From contig NZ_CP083951.1 of NCBI RefSeq assembly GCF_006440675.2, positions 4,745,501-4,809,500 of the forward strand: 64,000 bases of DNA, written 5' to 3'. Numbering within the stretch: the stretch's first letter is position 1; each line of letters begins with the position of its first letter. This DNA comes from Mesorhizobium sp. B2-8-5. GTDB taxonomy: Bacteria; Pseudomonadota; Alphaproteobacteria; Rhizobiales; Rhizobiaceae. The notes under the pieces are model-generated. The model was given only the letters and a program-made list of their open reading frames with translations. It was not told the DNA's origin and did not search any database. The translations under genes and the position numbers were made by a program. This document shows positions 10,039-19,062 of this stretch, one piece after another.

Positions 10039-10275
10039 TCAGGTGTCGCGCGGCGCGACCGGCTGGTCCAGCAACCTAGCCACGGCCTTGGTGCCTTTTC
10101 CGCCAATGCGCGCAGAGCCGTCGTCACCCACTTCCACCGTAGCACCGTTGGCGAAGCTGAGCGACCAACCGTCATCCGTAGCGTTACGCCGGCGGTCGGT
10201 GAGCTCGATGCCGCCAGCGGTGACCAGCGCGACAATTCTGTCAGCGTCCATCCTCGTTCTCCAGATACGGGCCAT
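10039..10275 (-). CDS. Small uncharacterised protein coupled to the phosphoesterase gene
   Basis: A 78-residue reading frame whose ATG overlaps the stop of the upstream phosphoesterase gene (TGATG). A second start at 10251 (MDADRIVALV, 70 aa) has a good GGAGAACGAGG ribosome-binding site and may be the real one. The protein is soluble, with beta-hairpin-like segments (GWSLSFANGATVEVGDDGSARIGG) and no recognised motif. The coupling suggests co-expression with the secreted phosphoesterase. Function unknown. Confidence 0.5.
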   Translation of the reverse strand: MARIWRTRMDADRIVALVTAGGIELTDRRRNATDDGWSLSFANGATVEVGDDGSARIGGKGTKAVARLLDQPVAPRDT

Positions 10276-11828
10276 CAATTCAGGTCGAGCCCGCCGGTAA
10301 GGTCACCGAGCGGTGGCTCGCCATGCGCGGCAACGGCCCGGTCGCGAACCACGATGCCGTGCAGCACAGGCAGTTCGAAACGCTCCGTGATGAGGCGAAG
10401 GATCGAGGTGGTGTCATAGGGCGCGTGATCGACATAGCCGTGTTTGGCGAAGGGCGAAACGATGATTGCGGGGATGCGCGTGCCGGGCCCCCAGCGATCG
10501 CCCTTGGGCGGCGCGGCATGATCCCAGATGCCGCCATTCTCGTCATAGGTGACGACGACCAGCATGTGCGGCCATTGCGGGCTCTTCTCCAGATGCGCGA
10601 TGACATCGGCGATATGGCGGTCGCCCGCCTGGATGTCGGCATAGCCGGAATGCTCGTTGAGATTGCCCTGCGGCTTATAGAAGGAAACCTGCGGCAGGGC
10701 GCCATCGTCGATCGCCTGGGTGAAGCTCACGCCTCCCAGCCCCGCGTCGCGCAAATGTTCGCGCCTGGCCTCGGTGCCAGGCGCGAAGTTGGCGTAATAG
10801 TTGAACGGCTGGTGGTGATACTGGAAATTCGGGATCGGCGTGTGGTTGCCGTGGTCGAGGGTGTACTGCCAGGCGCCTGAATACCATGCCCAGCTTATGT
10901 GCTTGAGGCTGAGCATGTCGCCGATGGTCGGCTCGGTCTGCGGTGGGAGGGTCGTCGGCTTGGCCGGATCCGCTAGGCGCGGATCGCCGCCAGGCGCCGG
11001 ATCGTTGCCGCTCGGCTGGAAAGGCGGTTGCATCGTGTTTACCGCGTAGAAATCCGGCGTCAGGTTGCCGTCGGAGACGAATTTCGGGATGCCGTCGCGC
11101 GCCGATTTCGGTGAATTGTCGGCGACCTTCAGCGCCGTGCCACTGTCGTCCGTCACCGAGATCGACGGCTTGGCAGGGTTCTTGTCGGCATCGGCGTAGT
11201 AGGGCGCGCAGGCGCAGATCAGCCATTGGTGGTTGAAGAATGAGCCGCCGAACCCACCCATGAAGAAGTGGTCGGCCAGCACGTATTTCTGCGCGACCGC
11301 CCACATGTCGGTCTTGGAGGCGTCCCAGTTGCTCATCGGCATGGCGCCCGAATCGGCCCAGGCGACGAACATGTCGTTCTTGCCGCCGTCGATTTGCATC
11401 TGGTTCTGGTAGTAGCGATGCCAGAGATCGTGCGTCACGACCGTAAGCGGGACGTTGAAACCCTTCGCGTCGTTCACGGTGAACGGCGCGTTCGCAAGGT
11501 GTTCGGTCATCGCCTGTGTCACCGGCGGCGTGACGCCCTTGGCGGTCAGCCCGTCCCACACCGGCGGCAGTTCGGACAGCACGGAGCCGTCACGGTCACG
11601 CTGCTGCAGGCTTTCCTGGCTCGCCTTGTCGATGCCGTCAGCGCCAGGAAAATGGCCATAGAGATTGTCGAAAGCGCGGTTCTCCGCGAAGATGACGACC
11701 ACCGTCTCTATCTTGGCAATGCCGGCCGGCGGATCGCCAGGCTGGGCTGCGGAAGCGGACGCCGAAGCGGCAGCGCACAGAGCGAGAGTTGAGGAAAACA
11801 GGGTAAGCCCAAAGGAGCGCTTCATCAC
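10275..11828 (-). CDS. Secreted phosphoesterase (phospholipase C / acid phosphatase AcpA-like)
   Basis: A 517-residue protein with a signal peptide (cleavage near ASASA) and the PF04185-type start of the catalytic domain, VVVIFAENRAFDNLYGHFPG, where the Glu-Asn pair belongs to the metal site. Later conserved blocks include HSGYADIQAGDRH, VVVTYDENGGIWDHAAPP and GPGTRIPAIIVSPF, all typical of bacterial phospholipase C/AcpA enzymes that hydrolyse phosphomonoesters or phospholipids in the periplasm or outside the cell. It may contribute to phosphate scavenging (inference). No Pho box was identified upstream. Confidence 0.88.
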   Translation of the reverse strand: MMKRSFGLTLFSSTLALCAAASASASAAQPGDPPAGIAKIETVVVIFAENRAFDNLYGHFPGADGIDKASQESLQQRDRDGSVLSELPPVWDGLTAKGVTPPVTQAMTEHLANAPFTVNDAKGFNVPLTVVTHDLWHRYYQNQMQIDGGKNDMFVAWADSGAMPMSNWDASKTDMWAVAQKYVLADHFFMGGFGGSFFNHQWLICACAPYYADADKNPAKPSISVTDDSGTALKVADNSPKSARDGIPKFVSDGNLTPDFYAVNTMQPPFQPSGNDPAPGGDPRLADPAKPTTLPPQTEPTIGDMLSLKHISWAWYSGAWQYTLDHGNHTPIPNFQYHHQPFNYYANFAPGTEARREHLRDAGLGGVSFTQAIDDGALPQVSFYKPQGNLNEHSGYADIQAGDRHIADVIAHLEKSPQWPHMLVVVTYDENGGIWDHAAPPKGDRWGPGTRIPAIIVSPFAKHGYVDHAPYDTTSILRLITERFELPVLHGIVVRDRAVAAHGEPPLGDLTGGLDLN

Positions 11829-12087
11829 CGTGCCTCACCAGTGGTGCAAAACGGGATGACACCAGCTTCGGCACATCTTTGCAATAGCGGCGACTCTGGA
11901 CGGCAGTGCCATTGGGACTACCTTCCCTCACGACAGGATGCGCCGGCCACATCTGGAGGGAAGTCGACCAAAGCGATGCCATGAAGGACGCGATCGGCCG
12001 GCCGTGGCCGGTGGGGGTCGCTTTTCACCCAATGCCGCCGATAAGCGGCATCGCCCTTGACGATTTGTAATCGCCGGTGTCGCTGCG

Positions 12088-13203
12088 CTAAACGGAGCGC
12101 CGGTTGTGGCGCAGCGTCTCTATCAGATCGCAGGCTGCTTCCAGTCCGCCGGTAAGCGGGTTCGACGCGCCGTAGCCAAGAGCCGCCTCGCGCCATTGGT
12201 CCCGGACCGCCGGGTTGCCGGCTTTCAGGATTGCCTGCCGCCAGATTTCGGGGTCGTCGCGACTGGCCACAACCAGTCCCGCCCCGCTGGCTCCGACATA
12301 TTTTGCATATCCGCAGGCGTCCGATGCGATGACCGGCAGGCCGTTTGCAAGCGCCTCGAGAATAACCGTGCCCGTATTTTCCAGGCGAGCCGGGTGCAGC
12401 ATGAAGTCGCTCGCGACCACGACCGCCGGGATGTCCTCCTGGATGCCCAGCAGAGTGACCCTTTTCGATATGCCGGCTTTGGCAATCAGGCCGAGAAGCC
12501 GCGTTTCCTCCTCGCTGTTTTTTCGAAGGCCGGCGACCAGCCAATGGATCTCCGGGAACGGCTGAAGCGCTTTTATCGCCCGGTCGAGACCCTTCACCTT
12601 CAACCTGTTGGCGATGGTCAAGGCGATGACCGTTTCGCGCGGAAGCCCAAAACGATCGCGGATTTCATTGCGGTCGACAGCCAGCAGCTCCGGTCTGCGG
12701 CGTTTCGGATCGAGCGTCGGTCCGACGACGTGAATGCGCGATTCCTCCGTCCGCCAGAAGTTGCGGTAAAGCGTTGCCTGGTGTTCGCTGAGTGCGATGA
12801 TCTGCACGGCGTTGCCAGGGGCAAAGATCATCGATTCGAGCTTCTGCTGGCGCATGAAGCGGGGCGAAAACGGCCGCCACCACCCGAGCTTCGACACAAA
12901 ATAGGGCGGGTCGCCGGCATAGTAGATATCCAGGCCCGCCATCTTGTTGAAACCGACCACGCAGTCGAAGTCCCGCCTGGCCGTCAGCACGGTCCTACCC
13001 AGCGCATATTCGGTGCCAGGGTTCGAGAGAACCCGTGCCGGCTGGATTTTTATCGCAGCCGAACTCTCGACATGACCGACCTGGCGGGTCGTCAGGATCG
13101 TCACGCTATGGCCGCGCCGGACCAGTCGGTCGCTGATGTTGAGGCAATCCCTTTGCAGCCCCCCATTCATGAAGAGGGCAGAGATTGCGCAGCAGATTTT
13201 CAT
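12088..13203 (-). CDS. Glycosyltransferase family 4 protein
   Basis: A 371-residue GT-B fold retaining glycosyltransferase. The N-terminal Rossmann start MKICCAISALFMNGGLQRD carries the Gly-rich acceptor loop. The C-terminal domain has the E-x7-E region around ENTGTVILEALANGLPVIASDACGYA, which binds the nucleotide sugar. It belongs with the three divergently transcribed plus-strand glycosyltransferase-type genes at 13480-16890 and probably helps build a surface polysaccharide or LPS core. Sugar specificity cannot be assigned. Confidence 0.88.
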   Translation of the reverse strand: MKICCAISALFMNGGLQRDCLNISDRLVRRGHSVTILTTRQVGHVESSAAIKIQPARVLSNPGTEYALGRTVLTARRDFDCVVGFNKMAGLDIYYAGDPPYFVSKLGWWRPFSPRFMRQQKLESMIFAPGNAVQIIALSEHQATLYRNFWRTEESRIHVVGPTLDPKRRRPELLAVDRNEIRDRFGLPRETVIALTIANRLKVKGLDRAIKALQPFPEIHWLVAGLRKNSEEETRLLGLIAKAGISKRVTLLGIQEDIPAVVVASDFMLHPARLENTGTVILEALANGLPVIASDACGYAKYVGASGAGLVVASRDDPEIWRQAILKAGNPAVRDQWREAALGYGASNPLTGGLEAACDLIETLRHNRRSV

Positions 13204-13479
13204 CTCATTTTCCGGAGCGCCGCCTTATCCCCCAAGTCGGATCGACGGAGAGAGACTCCGGGTGCGCCCCAGACTTCCCCAATCAAACAAACACGGCCGG
13301 GCGCCTAAATGTTGGCCGTGTTGAAACCACGAATATGCTGTATATAGCCGGTTATCAAGAGACTTGGATGCTGTCGCGTTCTAGCTTTCTCCCGCCAAGA
13401 CCAACCGGAGCGCGCTCATGAAAGTTCCACGGGGCGATCGCGCCTGCGAAGCCGGGTTCGACTGAAAGCCGCCACAGCC

Positions 13480-14373
13480 GTGCCAAGGGCCCTGCGCGAA
13501 TATGACTGGCGGCAATGGCTGAGACTGCAGCCGCTGCTGCACGCCGTCAAAACTGCCCGTTACCGGAGAATCGACCGGAGGTTTCTGCGCCAGCCGGCCA
13601 AGGATGGCGACATCCAGGGCATCCGCGAGGCCGCCCGGGGTCGCCATGTCCTGCTGACCGTTGCCTTCGGCGATGCTCAATGCCTGGATCTCCAGTTGCG
13701 GCTGACGAGCGGACTTGTTCGCCACGATCTCCACATCGTGGCCGACAACAGCGTCGGAGAAGCTTCCGCGGGCAAGAACAGGCAGGTATGCGCGGCTCAC
13801 GGCGCCGCCTATGTCAGGCTGCCGGCCAATCCATGGACCGTAAGGAACCCGAGCCGGTCCCACGGCGCGGCGCTCAATTGGATGTGGCGCAACATCCTGA
13901 AGCCTGGCGCGCCGGCCGCGTTCGGATTCCTCGACCAGGACCTTTTCCCGACGAAGCCATGCGACCCCTTCGAACCTCTTGAAGACGCGGCGTTTTACGG
14001 CGATCTGCGCTGGGCAGGCGCGCGATGGTATTTGTGGGCCGGCTATTGCTTCTTTCGGTTCGACGCCGTCGGCCGCGAGCCTCTCGATTTCGGGCTCGAC
14101 TGGTTCGCCGGCCTCGACACCGGCGGAGCCAATTGGGAAGTGCTCTATCGGAATGCGGATCCCAACGCGGTGCCGCAACGGCCGATAACCGCATTCGCCG
14201 CCTTGCCGGGAATTGAGCTCAGACAGGCCTATTGCGAATGGCGGGGAAGCTGGCTTCATGAAGTCGGCCTCGACGGCGACCTTTCTTTGAAGGCGAAAAA
14301 GCGCGAGGCGGTCCTGCGACTGCTCGCTCCCGCGCTTGAGATCGCACTCGGATCGGCCGGACAAAGAGATTGA
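13480..14373 (+). CDS. Glycosyltransferase-like protein (GT-A type, uncharacterised)
   Basis: A 297-residue protein from a GTG start; no upstream in-frame ATG exists before a stop. It resembles GT-A folds: HVLLTVAFGDAQCLDLQLRL, then DLHIVADNS, then FGFLDQDLFPT, whose DxD-like DQD could bind a metal-nucleotide. HGAALNWMW precedes this motif. It lacks the usual GT2 N-terminal signature, so it may be a divergent or inactive transferase. It is followed immediately by a GT2 gene. The function is inferred mainly from neighbours and the DQD block. Confidence 0.65.
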   Translation: MPRALREYDWRQWLRLQPLLHAVKTARYRRIDRRFLRQPAKDGDIQGIREAARGRHVLLTVAFGDAQCLDLQLRLTSGLVRHDLHIVADNSVGEASAGKNRQVCAAHGAAYVRLPANPWTVRNPSRSHGAALNWMWRNILKPGAPAAFGFLDQDLFPTKPCDPFEPLEDAAFYGDLRWAGARWYLWAGYCFFRFDAVGREPLDFGLDWFAGLDTGGANWEVLYRNADPNAVPQRPITAFAALPGIELRQAYCEWRGSWLHEVGLDGDLSLKAKKREAVLRLLAPALEIALGSAGQRD

Positions 14374-14483
14374 CAGTCGACAGACCGACGAAACTTTGGA
14401 ATTGGAATTTTGAAACCAGGCCGCCGACATTCGACAATTCAACGGCCATTCGGTCACGACCGATTATCGCAAGGAAAGTTCCA

Positions 14484-15449
14484 TTGCCGACAGTGAGTGT
14501 GATCATTCCGGTGCGAGACGGCGCGCAATATGTCGGCGAGGCCCTGCAAAGCATCCTGGACCAGGATCTGGCGGATATCGAAGTCATCGTGGTCGACGAT
14601 GGATCTCGCGACGACACCGCCGCGATCGCGACGTCGATCAGCGACCGCGACAGCCGCGTCAGGCTTGTCGCCAGCCGCGGCAAGGGGATCGTCGATGCGC
14701 TGAACATGGGGCTTTCGCTCGCGCAGGCCCCTCTTGTGGCGCGCATGGATTGTGACGATGTCTCGCTGCCCGGCAGGTTGCGCCTGCAGGTGGCGTGTTT
14801 CGACGCGGATGCCGATCTGCAGTTGCTCGGTACGGCGGGGTTGCAGATCGACCGGGACGGAAATCCGTTGAGGCCGCTTGACGTCCCCGCAGGCGGCGAC
14901 CCGTTGCGCGAAGCGCTTGCCAGATACAATCCCATGCTTCATCCGACAGTGATGTTTCGGACCGAGGCCGTCCGGCGCGCGGGAGGCTACCGCCGCGCAT
15001 TCACCCACGCGGAAGACTACGATCTATGGCTGCGGCTTTCCGAAACGGGAAAACTGGCCAACATGGATGCGCGGCTCGTGAAGCTGAGATCGCATCCGGG
15101 ACAGGTATCACGCATGAAGGAAGATCAGCAAAAGGCAGCGGCGGCATTGGCCAGGCAGTCGGCGCTGCTGCGTCGCCATCGCGCCGAGCCGTTCGACGCG
15201 AACGGCCAACCCGCGCAGGCCATCGCAAGCTTTCTGGCGTCGCGCGCCGCCATGGGGGTCGGCATCTCCAGCCCGGAGAGACGCGACATCGAGTTGCTGC
15301 TGCGAACCGCGGACATACCCCTCGCCCTCACTCTAAAGCTGCTGTTCCTCGCGGCTGTCGGCGCGCCCTCCTTCAGGACGCTCGCGCTGGGACCTCGACT
15401 GGCCTGGCGCAGGATGATCGCGCGTCCCGCAAGAATGCGGCTCAACTGA
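14484..15449 (+). CDS. Glycosyltransferase family 2 protein
   Basis: A classic GT2 N-terminus PTVSVIIPVRDGAQYVGEAL, then VIVVDDGSRDDT (nucleotide-binding Asp) and VARMDCDDVSLPGRL with the DxD metal motif. The acceptor-side block HAEDYDLWLRL carries the catalytic ED pair. I prefer the TTG at 14484, which has AAGGAAAG six bases upstream and starts the domain cleanly (322 codons including stop). A TTG at 14370 that overlaps the previous stop would add 38 residues unlike the family. It likely adds a sugar to a surface glycan. Confidence 0.88.
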   Translation: MPTVSVIIPVRDGAQYVGEALQSILDQDLADIEVIVVDDGSRDDTAAIATSISDRDSRVRLVASRGKGIVDALNMGLSLAQAPLVARMDCDDVSLPGRLRLQVACFDADADLQLLGTAGLQIDRDGNPLRPLDVPAGGDPLREALARYNPMLHPTVMFRTEAVRRAGGYRRAFTHAEDYDLWLRLSETGKLANMDARLVKLRSHPGQVSRMKEDQQKAAAALARQSALLRRHRAEPFDANGQPAQAIASFLASRAAMGVGISSPERRDIELLLRTADIPLALTLKLLFLAAVGAPSFRTLALGPRLAWRRMIARPARMRLN

Positions 15450-15459
15450 TGCGGCCCGC

Positions 15460-16890
15460 ATGATGCGTCTCGTCGTCGATCTCTCGAGCATGGTGCGTTG
15501 GCTCGGCCCTCCGGTCGGCCTGGTCCGCGTGCAACGCCACTACGCGGCCGCGGCGGCCGCATTCAAGGCTTCCGATGTGGCGTTCACCGTGTTCGACCCG
15601 ATCGAGCGGGTCCTTAGACAGGTTTCGCCTGGTATGGCAGCGGAAATCATCGCCGGCGACATTTCATGCGACATGAGCTTTTACCCGGACCCGGCCCGCA
15701 TCAAGATAAGGTTCTACGATCGCTGGCCGAAATGGGCGCGGCGGTTGCTGATGACGATCATAAGACCGCGCCGGATGCTGATAACGGAAATTGGCGCGTT
15801 CGGCCGGCGCCATCCCGGCAGCCCTTTTCTTCGTTTCCTCGAGCGGATCGAAAACCGGCTGATGAAGGAAACCGAGCAGCGGCAGGTCGCTCGCGAGGAC
15901 CGTTCACGCGCTCGTATCGTCCCGCTCAGGACTGTGGCCGGCGACAAATACGATCTTTCGCCCGGCGACCATCTGCTGTTGATGAACAACGACTGGGCGC
16001 ATACCGATATCGAGGTCATTTCGCGCGAGGCGCGCTTGGCCGGCGCAAAGCTGATCGTGCTCTTGAACGACATCATTCCGATCCAGTTTCCCGATTGGTA
16101 CAAGCCGCACGACGTCAAGAGATTCACCGACTACGTGAACCTGGCGGTCGGGCTGGCAGACCGCTTCATCCTAACGTCGAGGCGCGTCACCACTGACGTC
16201 GAGGACTATGCCGCCAAGCTCGGCGTCCATCTGCCGGAGCTGAAACAAGTCCCTCTCGGCTGCGACAGCGCCCGCGAATCGAAGGCGGACAGCCGCATGC
16301 CGGACGGGATCGAGACGGATCGCTATATCCTGTTCGTTTCCACCATCGAGCCACGCAAGAACCATTCGCTGCTCATGGATGTCTGGAGGCGCATCGTCCT
16401 GGACGGAACGGTCGCGCGCAGCGGCATGAAGCTGGTTTTCGTCGGCCGCAGCGGCTGGATGGTCGACGGGATCCTGGCGAAGCTTCACAGCCATCCCGAC
16501 TACGGCAAGAGTCTTGTCCATCTCGACAACGTCGACGACGCAACGTTGTCCCGCCTTTACCGCAACAGTGCGTTCTGCGTGTATCCGTCGCTCTATGAAG
16601 GATATGGGCTGCCGCCCGTCGAGGCGCTGGCCTATGGGAAGGCGCTGATCGCCTCCACGGGCGGAGCCATCGCCGAAGTTGTCGGCTCGTCGGGACTCTG
16701 CCTTGATCCGCTCGACGTCGAAGGATGGGAAAGCGCCATGCGGGAGTGGATCACCTCGCCCGCGGCCCGTGCTCCATACGAAGCGAAGGCCAGAGAATTC
16801 GTGGCGCGAGGCTGGGAGCAGGCCGGCCGGGAGACACTGGAGGCGACGCTTGCGCCGTTCCCGGACGAAGTCCGGCCGTCGCGACAATAG
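15460..16890 (+). CDS. Glycosyltransferase family 1/4 protein (mannosyltransferase-like)
   Basis: A 476-residue GT-B protein. The N-terminal segment MMRLVVDLSSMVRWLGPPVGLVRVQ is typical of polysaccharide mannosyl/rhamnosyltransferases. The donor-binding part reads YILFVSTIEPRKNHSLLMDVW and then CVYPSLYEGYGLPPVEALAYG, with the EGYGLPPVE catalytic/nucleotide-sugar motif. It is the last gene of the plus-strand glycosyltransferase run, starting 10 bp after the GT2 stop. The acceptor and product are unknown. Confidence 0.9.
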   Translation: MMRLVVDLSSMVRWLGPPVGLVRVQRHYAAAAAAFKASDVAFTVFDPIERVLRQVSPGMAAEIIAGDISCDMSFYPDPARIKIRFYDRWPKWARRLLMTIIRPRRMLITEIGAFGRRHPGSPFLRFLERIENRLMKETEQRQVAREDRSRARIVPLRTVAGDKYDLSPGDHLLLMNNDWAHTDIEVISREARLAGAKLIVLLNDIIPIQFPDWYKPHDVKRFTDYVNLAVGLADRFILTSRRVTTDVEDYAAKLGVHLPELKQVPLGCDSARESKADSRMPDGIETDRYILFVSTIEPRKNHSLLMDVWRRIVLDGTVARSGMKLVFVGRSGWMVDGILAKLHSHPDYGKSLVHLDNVDDATLSRLYRNSAFCVYPSLYEGYGLPPVEALAYGKALIASTGGAIAEVVGSSGLCLDPLDVEGWESAMREWITSPAARAPYEAKAREFVARGWEQAGRETLEATLAPFPDEVRPSRQ

Positions 16891-16896
16891 CCGCCT

Positions 16897-17090
16897 TTAT
16901 GGTTGCCGGGATACGCGGCTTGCCTGTCCGGTATTCCGGAACCGGCTCAGGGTTTCGTCGACGATGTAGCGGCCGAGCTCACCCCCGGGCTTGAAGGAAA
17001 GCGCATGCTCTCGCGCCGCCCGCCCGGTGGCTATCAAATCGTCGCGATTCTCGATCGTGGTAGGAAGGTCATGGAACAGCCGGCCGCCCG
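16897..17090 (-). pseudogene. Probable C-terminal remnant of a glycosyltransferase gene
   Basis: The minus strand here encodes LFHDLPTTIENRDDLIATG followed by RAAREHALSFKPGGELGRYI, which reads like the last helices of a GT-B glycosyltransferase (REHALSF then a final amphipathic helix). Upstream of about 17090 the frame dissolves into non-protein-like sequence and no start is seen. I infer a 5'-truncated copy left over from rearrangement in the glycosyltransferase cluster. The alternative, a short real protein of up to 99 aa, is less likely. Confidence 0.4.
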
Positions 17091-17183
17091 CGGGCTGGGC
17101 CCGTGTTGCTGGACGGACAATGCCGTTGGGTTTAGCTTCCTTTCGCCGCACGACCGGTGGTGAATTTCGAGGGAGATGAAACC

Positions 17184-17738
17184 ATGACTCTGCCAAGCGA
17201 CGCTCTCAAGGACGTGATCGGCCAGACGCGGGACAAATGGGGATGGTTCGTGGCGCTCGGCGTGTTGCTGCTGATCTTCGGCGGCATCGCCTTCGGCAAT
17301 CTGTTCATCGCCACCGTCGCCTCGGTCTATGTCGTCGGCTGGCTGATGCTGATGGCAGGTGTCATCGAGATCATCCACGCCTTCGGAGTCAAGACCTGGG
17401 GACGTTTCTTCTACTGGCTGCTGAGCGGCCTGCTCTACGCCGTCGCCGGCTTCTTCGCCTTCGACAACCCGTTGCTCGCCTCGGCGCTGCTGACGCTGCT
17501 GTTGGCCATCGCGCTCGTCGCTTCGGGGCTTCTGCGGTCCTGGGTGGCCTTCAATCACCGGCCGCAGCAAGGCTGGGGATGGCTGCTCGCGGCCGGCATC
17601 ATCACCATTCTGCTCGGCCTGATGATCGCCATGGGCTGGCCGGTGAACAGCCTTTGGGTGCTTGGCATCTTCCTGGCGATCGACCTGGTCTTCCAGGGAT
17701 GGAGCTTCATCGCCATCGGCCTGGCGCTGAAGCGGTAG
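17184..17738 (+). CDS. HdeD family (DUF308) membrane protein
   Basis: A 184-residue protein with six predicted transmembrane segments arranged as three hairpins, beginning WGWFVALGVLLLIFGGIAF and with a second pair VYVVGWLMLMAGVIEIIHAF. This is the DUF308 pattern of HdeD, linked in E. coli to acid resistance. The start at 17184 has a strong GAGGGAG ribosome-binding site; an upstream in-frame start at 17157 is unlikely. The gene stands alone and is convergent with the small transporter-like gene that follows. Confidence 0.88.
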   Translation: MTLPSDALKDVIGQTRDKWGWFVALGVLLLIFGGIAFGNLFIATVASVYVVGWLMLMAGVIEIIHAFGVKTWGRFFYWLLSGLLYAVAGFFAFDNPLLASALLTLLLAIALVASGLLRSWVAFNHRPQQGWGWLLAAGIITILLGLMIAMGWPVNSLWVLGIFLAIDLVFQGWSFIAIGLALKR

Positions 17739-17745
17739 GCTTCCG

Positions 17746-18072
17746 TCAGTCGGCGTTGAGAAGCGTGACTGCGGCAAGTGCCAGCGCAATGCCGAGATAT
17801 TGGGCTTTCGAAACGTCCTCCTTGAAGACGACCGCGCCGACCAGGACTGCGCCGGCCACCACAATCGTATTGACCAGCGCGCCGGTAACGGCAAGATTCA
17901 GTCGCGTGTTGATGAAGGCAAACATGAAGTAGGATACCGGCGACAGCAGCATGACGATGGCCAGGCTGCGGCCGCTGCCGGTCTTGCCCCAATGCGCGCT
18001 AAGTCCGTCGCAGAGGATGAACAGCGCTGCGCAGGGCAGGACAACGGCCCACACCATTAGGTCTATCTTCAT
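17746..18072 (-). CDS. Small EamA/DMT-like membrane protein
   Basis: A 108-residue protein from the ATG at 18072, with four hydrophobic helices (VWAVVLPCAALFILCDGL, LAIVMLLSPVSYFMFAFI, ALVNTIVVAGAVLVGAVVF, LGIALALAAVTLL). The last pair, with a FKEDVSKAQYLGI loop, is like the C-terminal half of EamA or small multidrug resistance proteins. The size fits a four-helix SMR-type protein that works as a dimer. The substrate is unknown. An in-frame start at 18120 is also possible. Confidence 0.7.
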   Translation of the reverse strand: MKIDLMVWAVVLPCAALFILCDGLSAHWGKTGSGRSLAIVMLLSPVSYFMFAFINTRLNLAVTGALVNTIVVAGAVLVGAVVFKEDVSKAQYLGIALALAAVTLLNAD

Positions 18073-18165
18073 TAGCGCTTTCTGCGCAATCAAGCGCCCG
18101 CGGTCGGTGAAATGCTTCACCCATGCGAGTCAGCCTTTGATCGAGCGGCAGACTGAAGACGATCC

Positions 18166-18280
18166 GAGCAATTCCAGGAAAAGTGTGTAGTGGTTGGGCC
18201 CGGCGACTTCGCCGTGGCCGTCCGGAATTGCGTCAAAACAAGGAGATAGGGCGTTTCGCCGTTTCCGTGAAACGCACTAG
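18166..18280 (-). repeat. Bipartite palindromic repeat, copy A
   Basis: Read on the minus strand it runs from CTAGTGCGTTTCACGGAAAC through TTGTTTTGACGCAATTCC to TTTTCCTGGAATTGCTC, matching the copies at 23322 and 35338. The second arm carries a short extra insertion. Its CTAG end (18277-18280) is one of the two CTAGs that flank the IS element. Confidence 0.85.
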
Positions 18281-18298
18281 GCGGTGGTGACGATTTAA

Positions 18299-18793
18299 CT
18301 ATTTGAGCCAGATGGCGATAGCGGCGAGTTTGACGAAGCCCATGAAGTTGGCGAGCAGTTTGTCGTATCGGGTTGCGACGCGCCTGAACTGCTTGAGCTT
18401 GCTGAAGAAGTGTTCGATTCGATTTCGCTCCTTGTAGAGATCACGGTCGTAGGGTCGCTGGACCTTGCGGTTGCGCTTGGGCGGGATGACGACCTCGGCG
18501 CCCCCTTGCGCGATGCTATCGGCGAGGTGATCGGCGTCGTATCCCTTGTCGGCGATGGTGGCATGGGCGTCGATACCGTTGATCAGGTCGTGGGCAAAGG
18601 CGATGTCGTTACGCTGGCCGGGCGTGCCGATCAGGCGCAGGGGAAGGCCGAGCGCCTCGGTAGCCGCGTGGATTTTGGTGCTTAGGCCGCCGCGAGACCG
18701 GCCCAGGCCCTGGGCATCCGCCCCCCTTTGACCTTGCGTGCCCCGGCGGCGTGCTGGTGCGCCCGCACGATCGTTGAGTCGATCATCAGCCAT
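18299..18793 (-). CDS. IS5-type transposase, downstream frame (OrfB)
   Basis: This frame supplies the rest of the DDE domain: GRSRGGLSTKIHAATEALG, the second Asp in TIADKGYDADHLAD, and the catalytic Glu in YKERNRIEHFFSKLKQFR (DDE C-terminal signature). The genuine family sequence begins near the slippery run; the residues before it are the shadow of OrfA, so it is probably expressed only as an OrfA-OrfB fusion through -1 frameshifting. It ends 12 bases inside the left terminal repeat. Confidence 0.9.
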   Translation of the reverse strand: MADDRLNDRAGAPARRRGTQGQRGADAQGLGRSRGGLSTKIHAATEALGLPLRLIGTPGQRNDIAFAHDLINGIDAHATIADKGYDADHLADSIAQGGAEVVIPPKRNRKVQRPYDRDLYKERNRIEHFFSKLKQFRRVATRYDKLLANFMGFVKLAAIAIWLK

Positions 18794-19062
18794 TCGAGAT
18801 CAGCTTCGCGGGCGAGTGCGGCCAGCATGTCGTCCAGCACGCCCATCTCGATCCAGCGATAGTAGCGGCGCTTCACCGACCGGTAATCCCCGAGCCGCTC
18901 CGGCAGGTCGCGCCAGCGCCCGCCTGACCGCGCCATCCACAACAACGCGTCGAGGAATTTCCGGTTGTCGGCACGCGGGCCACGCTTGCCCTTTCTGCCG
19001 CCCGGAACAAAGCCCTTGATCCGGTCCCACTGGTCGTCCCGAAGCGCGTCGCAGTTCATCAC
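18682..19062 (-). CDS. IS5-type transposase, upstream frame (OrfA)
   Basis: A 126-residue product with the IS427-type N-terminal domain (LRDDQWDRIKGFVPGGRKGK, then WMARSGGRWRDLPERLGDY) and the first catalytic Asp in LMIDSTIVRAHQHAAG. Translation in this frame ends soon after a run AAAGGGGGG. A -1 slip there would join it to OrfB and give the full DDE transposase. The frame ends with non-family residues (MPRAWAGLAAA), which supports the programmed frameshift reading. Confidence 0.9.
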   Translation of the reverse strand: MMNCDALRDDQWDRIKGFVPGGRKGKRGPRADNRKFLDALLWMARSGGRWRDLPERLGDYRSVKRRYYRWIEMGVLDDMLAALAREADLEWLMIDSTIVRAHQHAAGARKVKGGRMPRAWAGLAAA

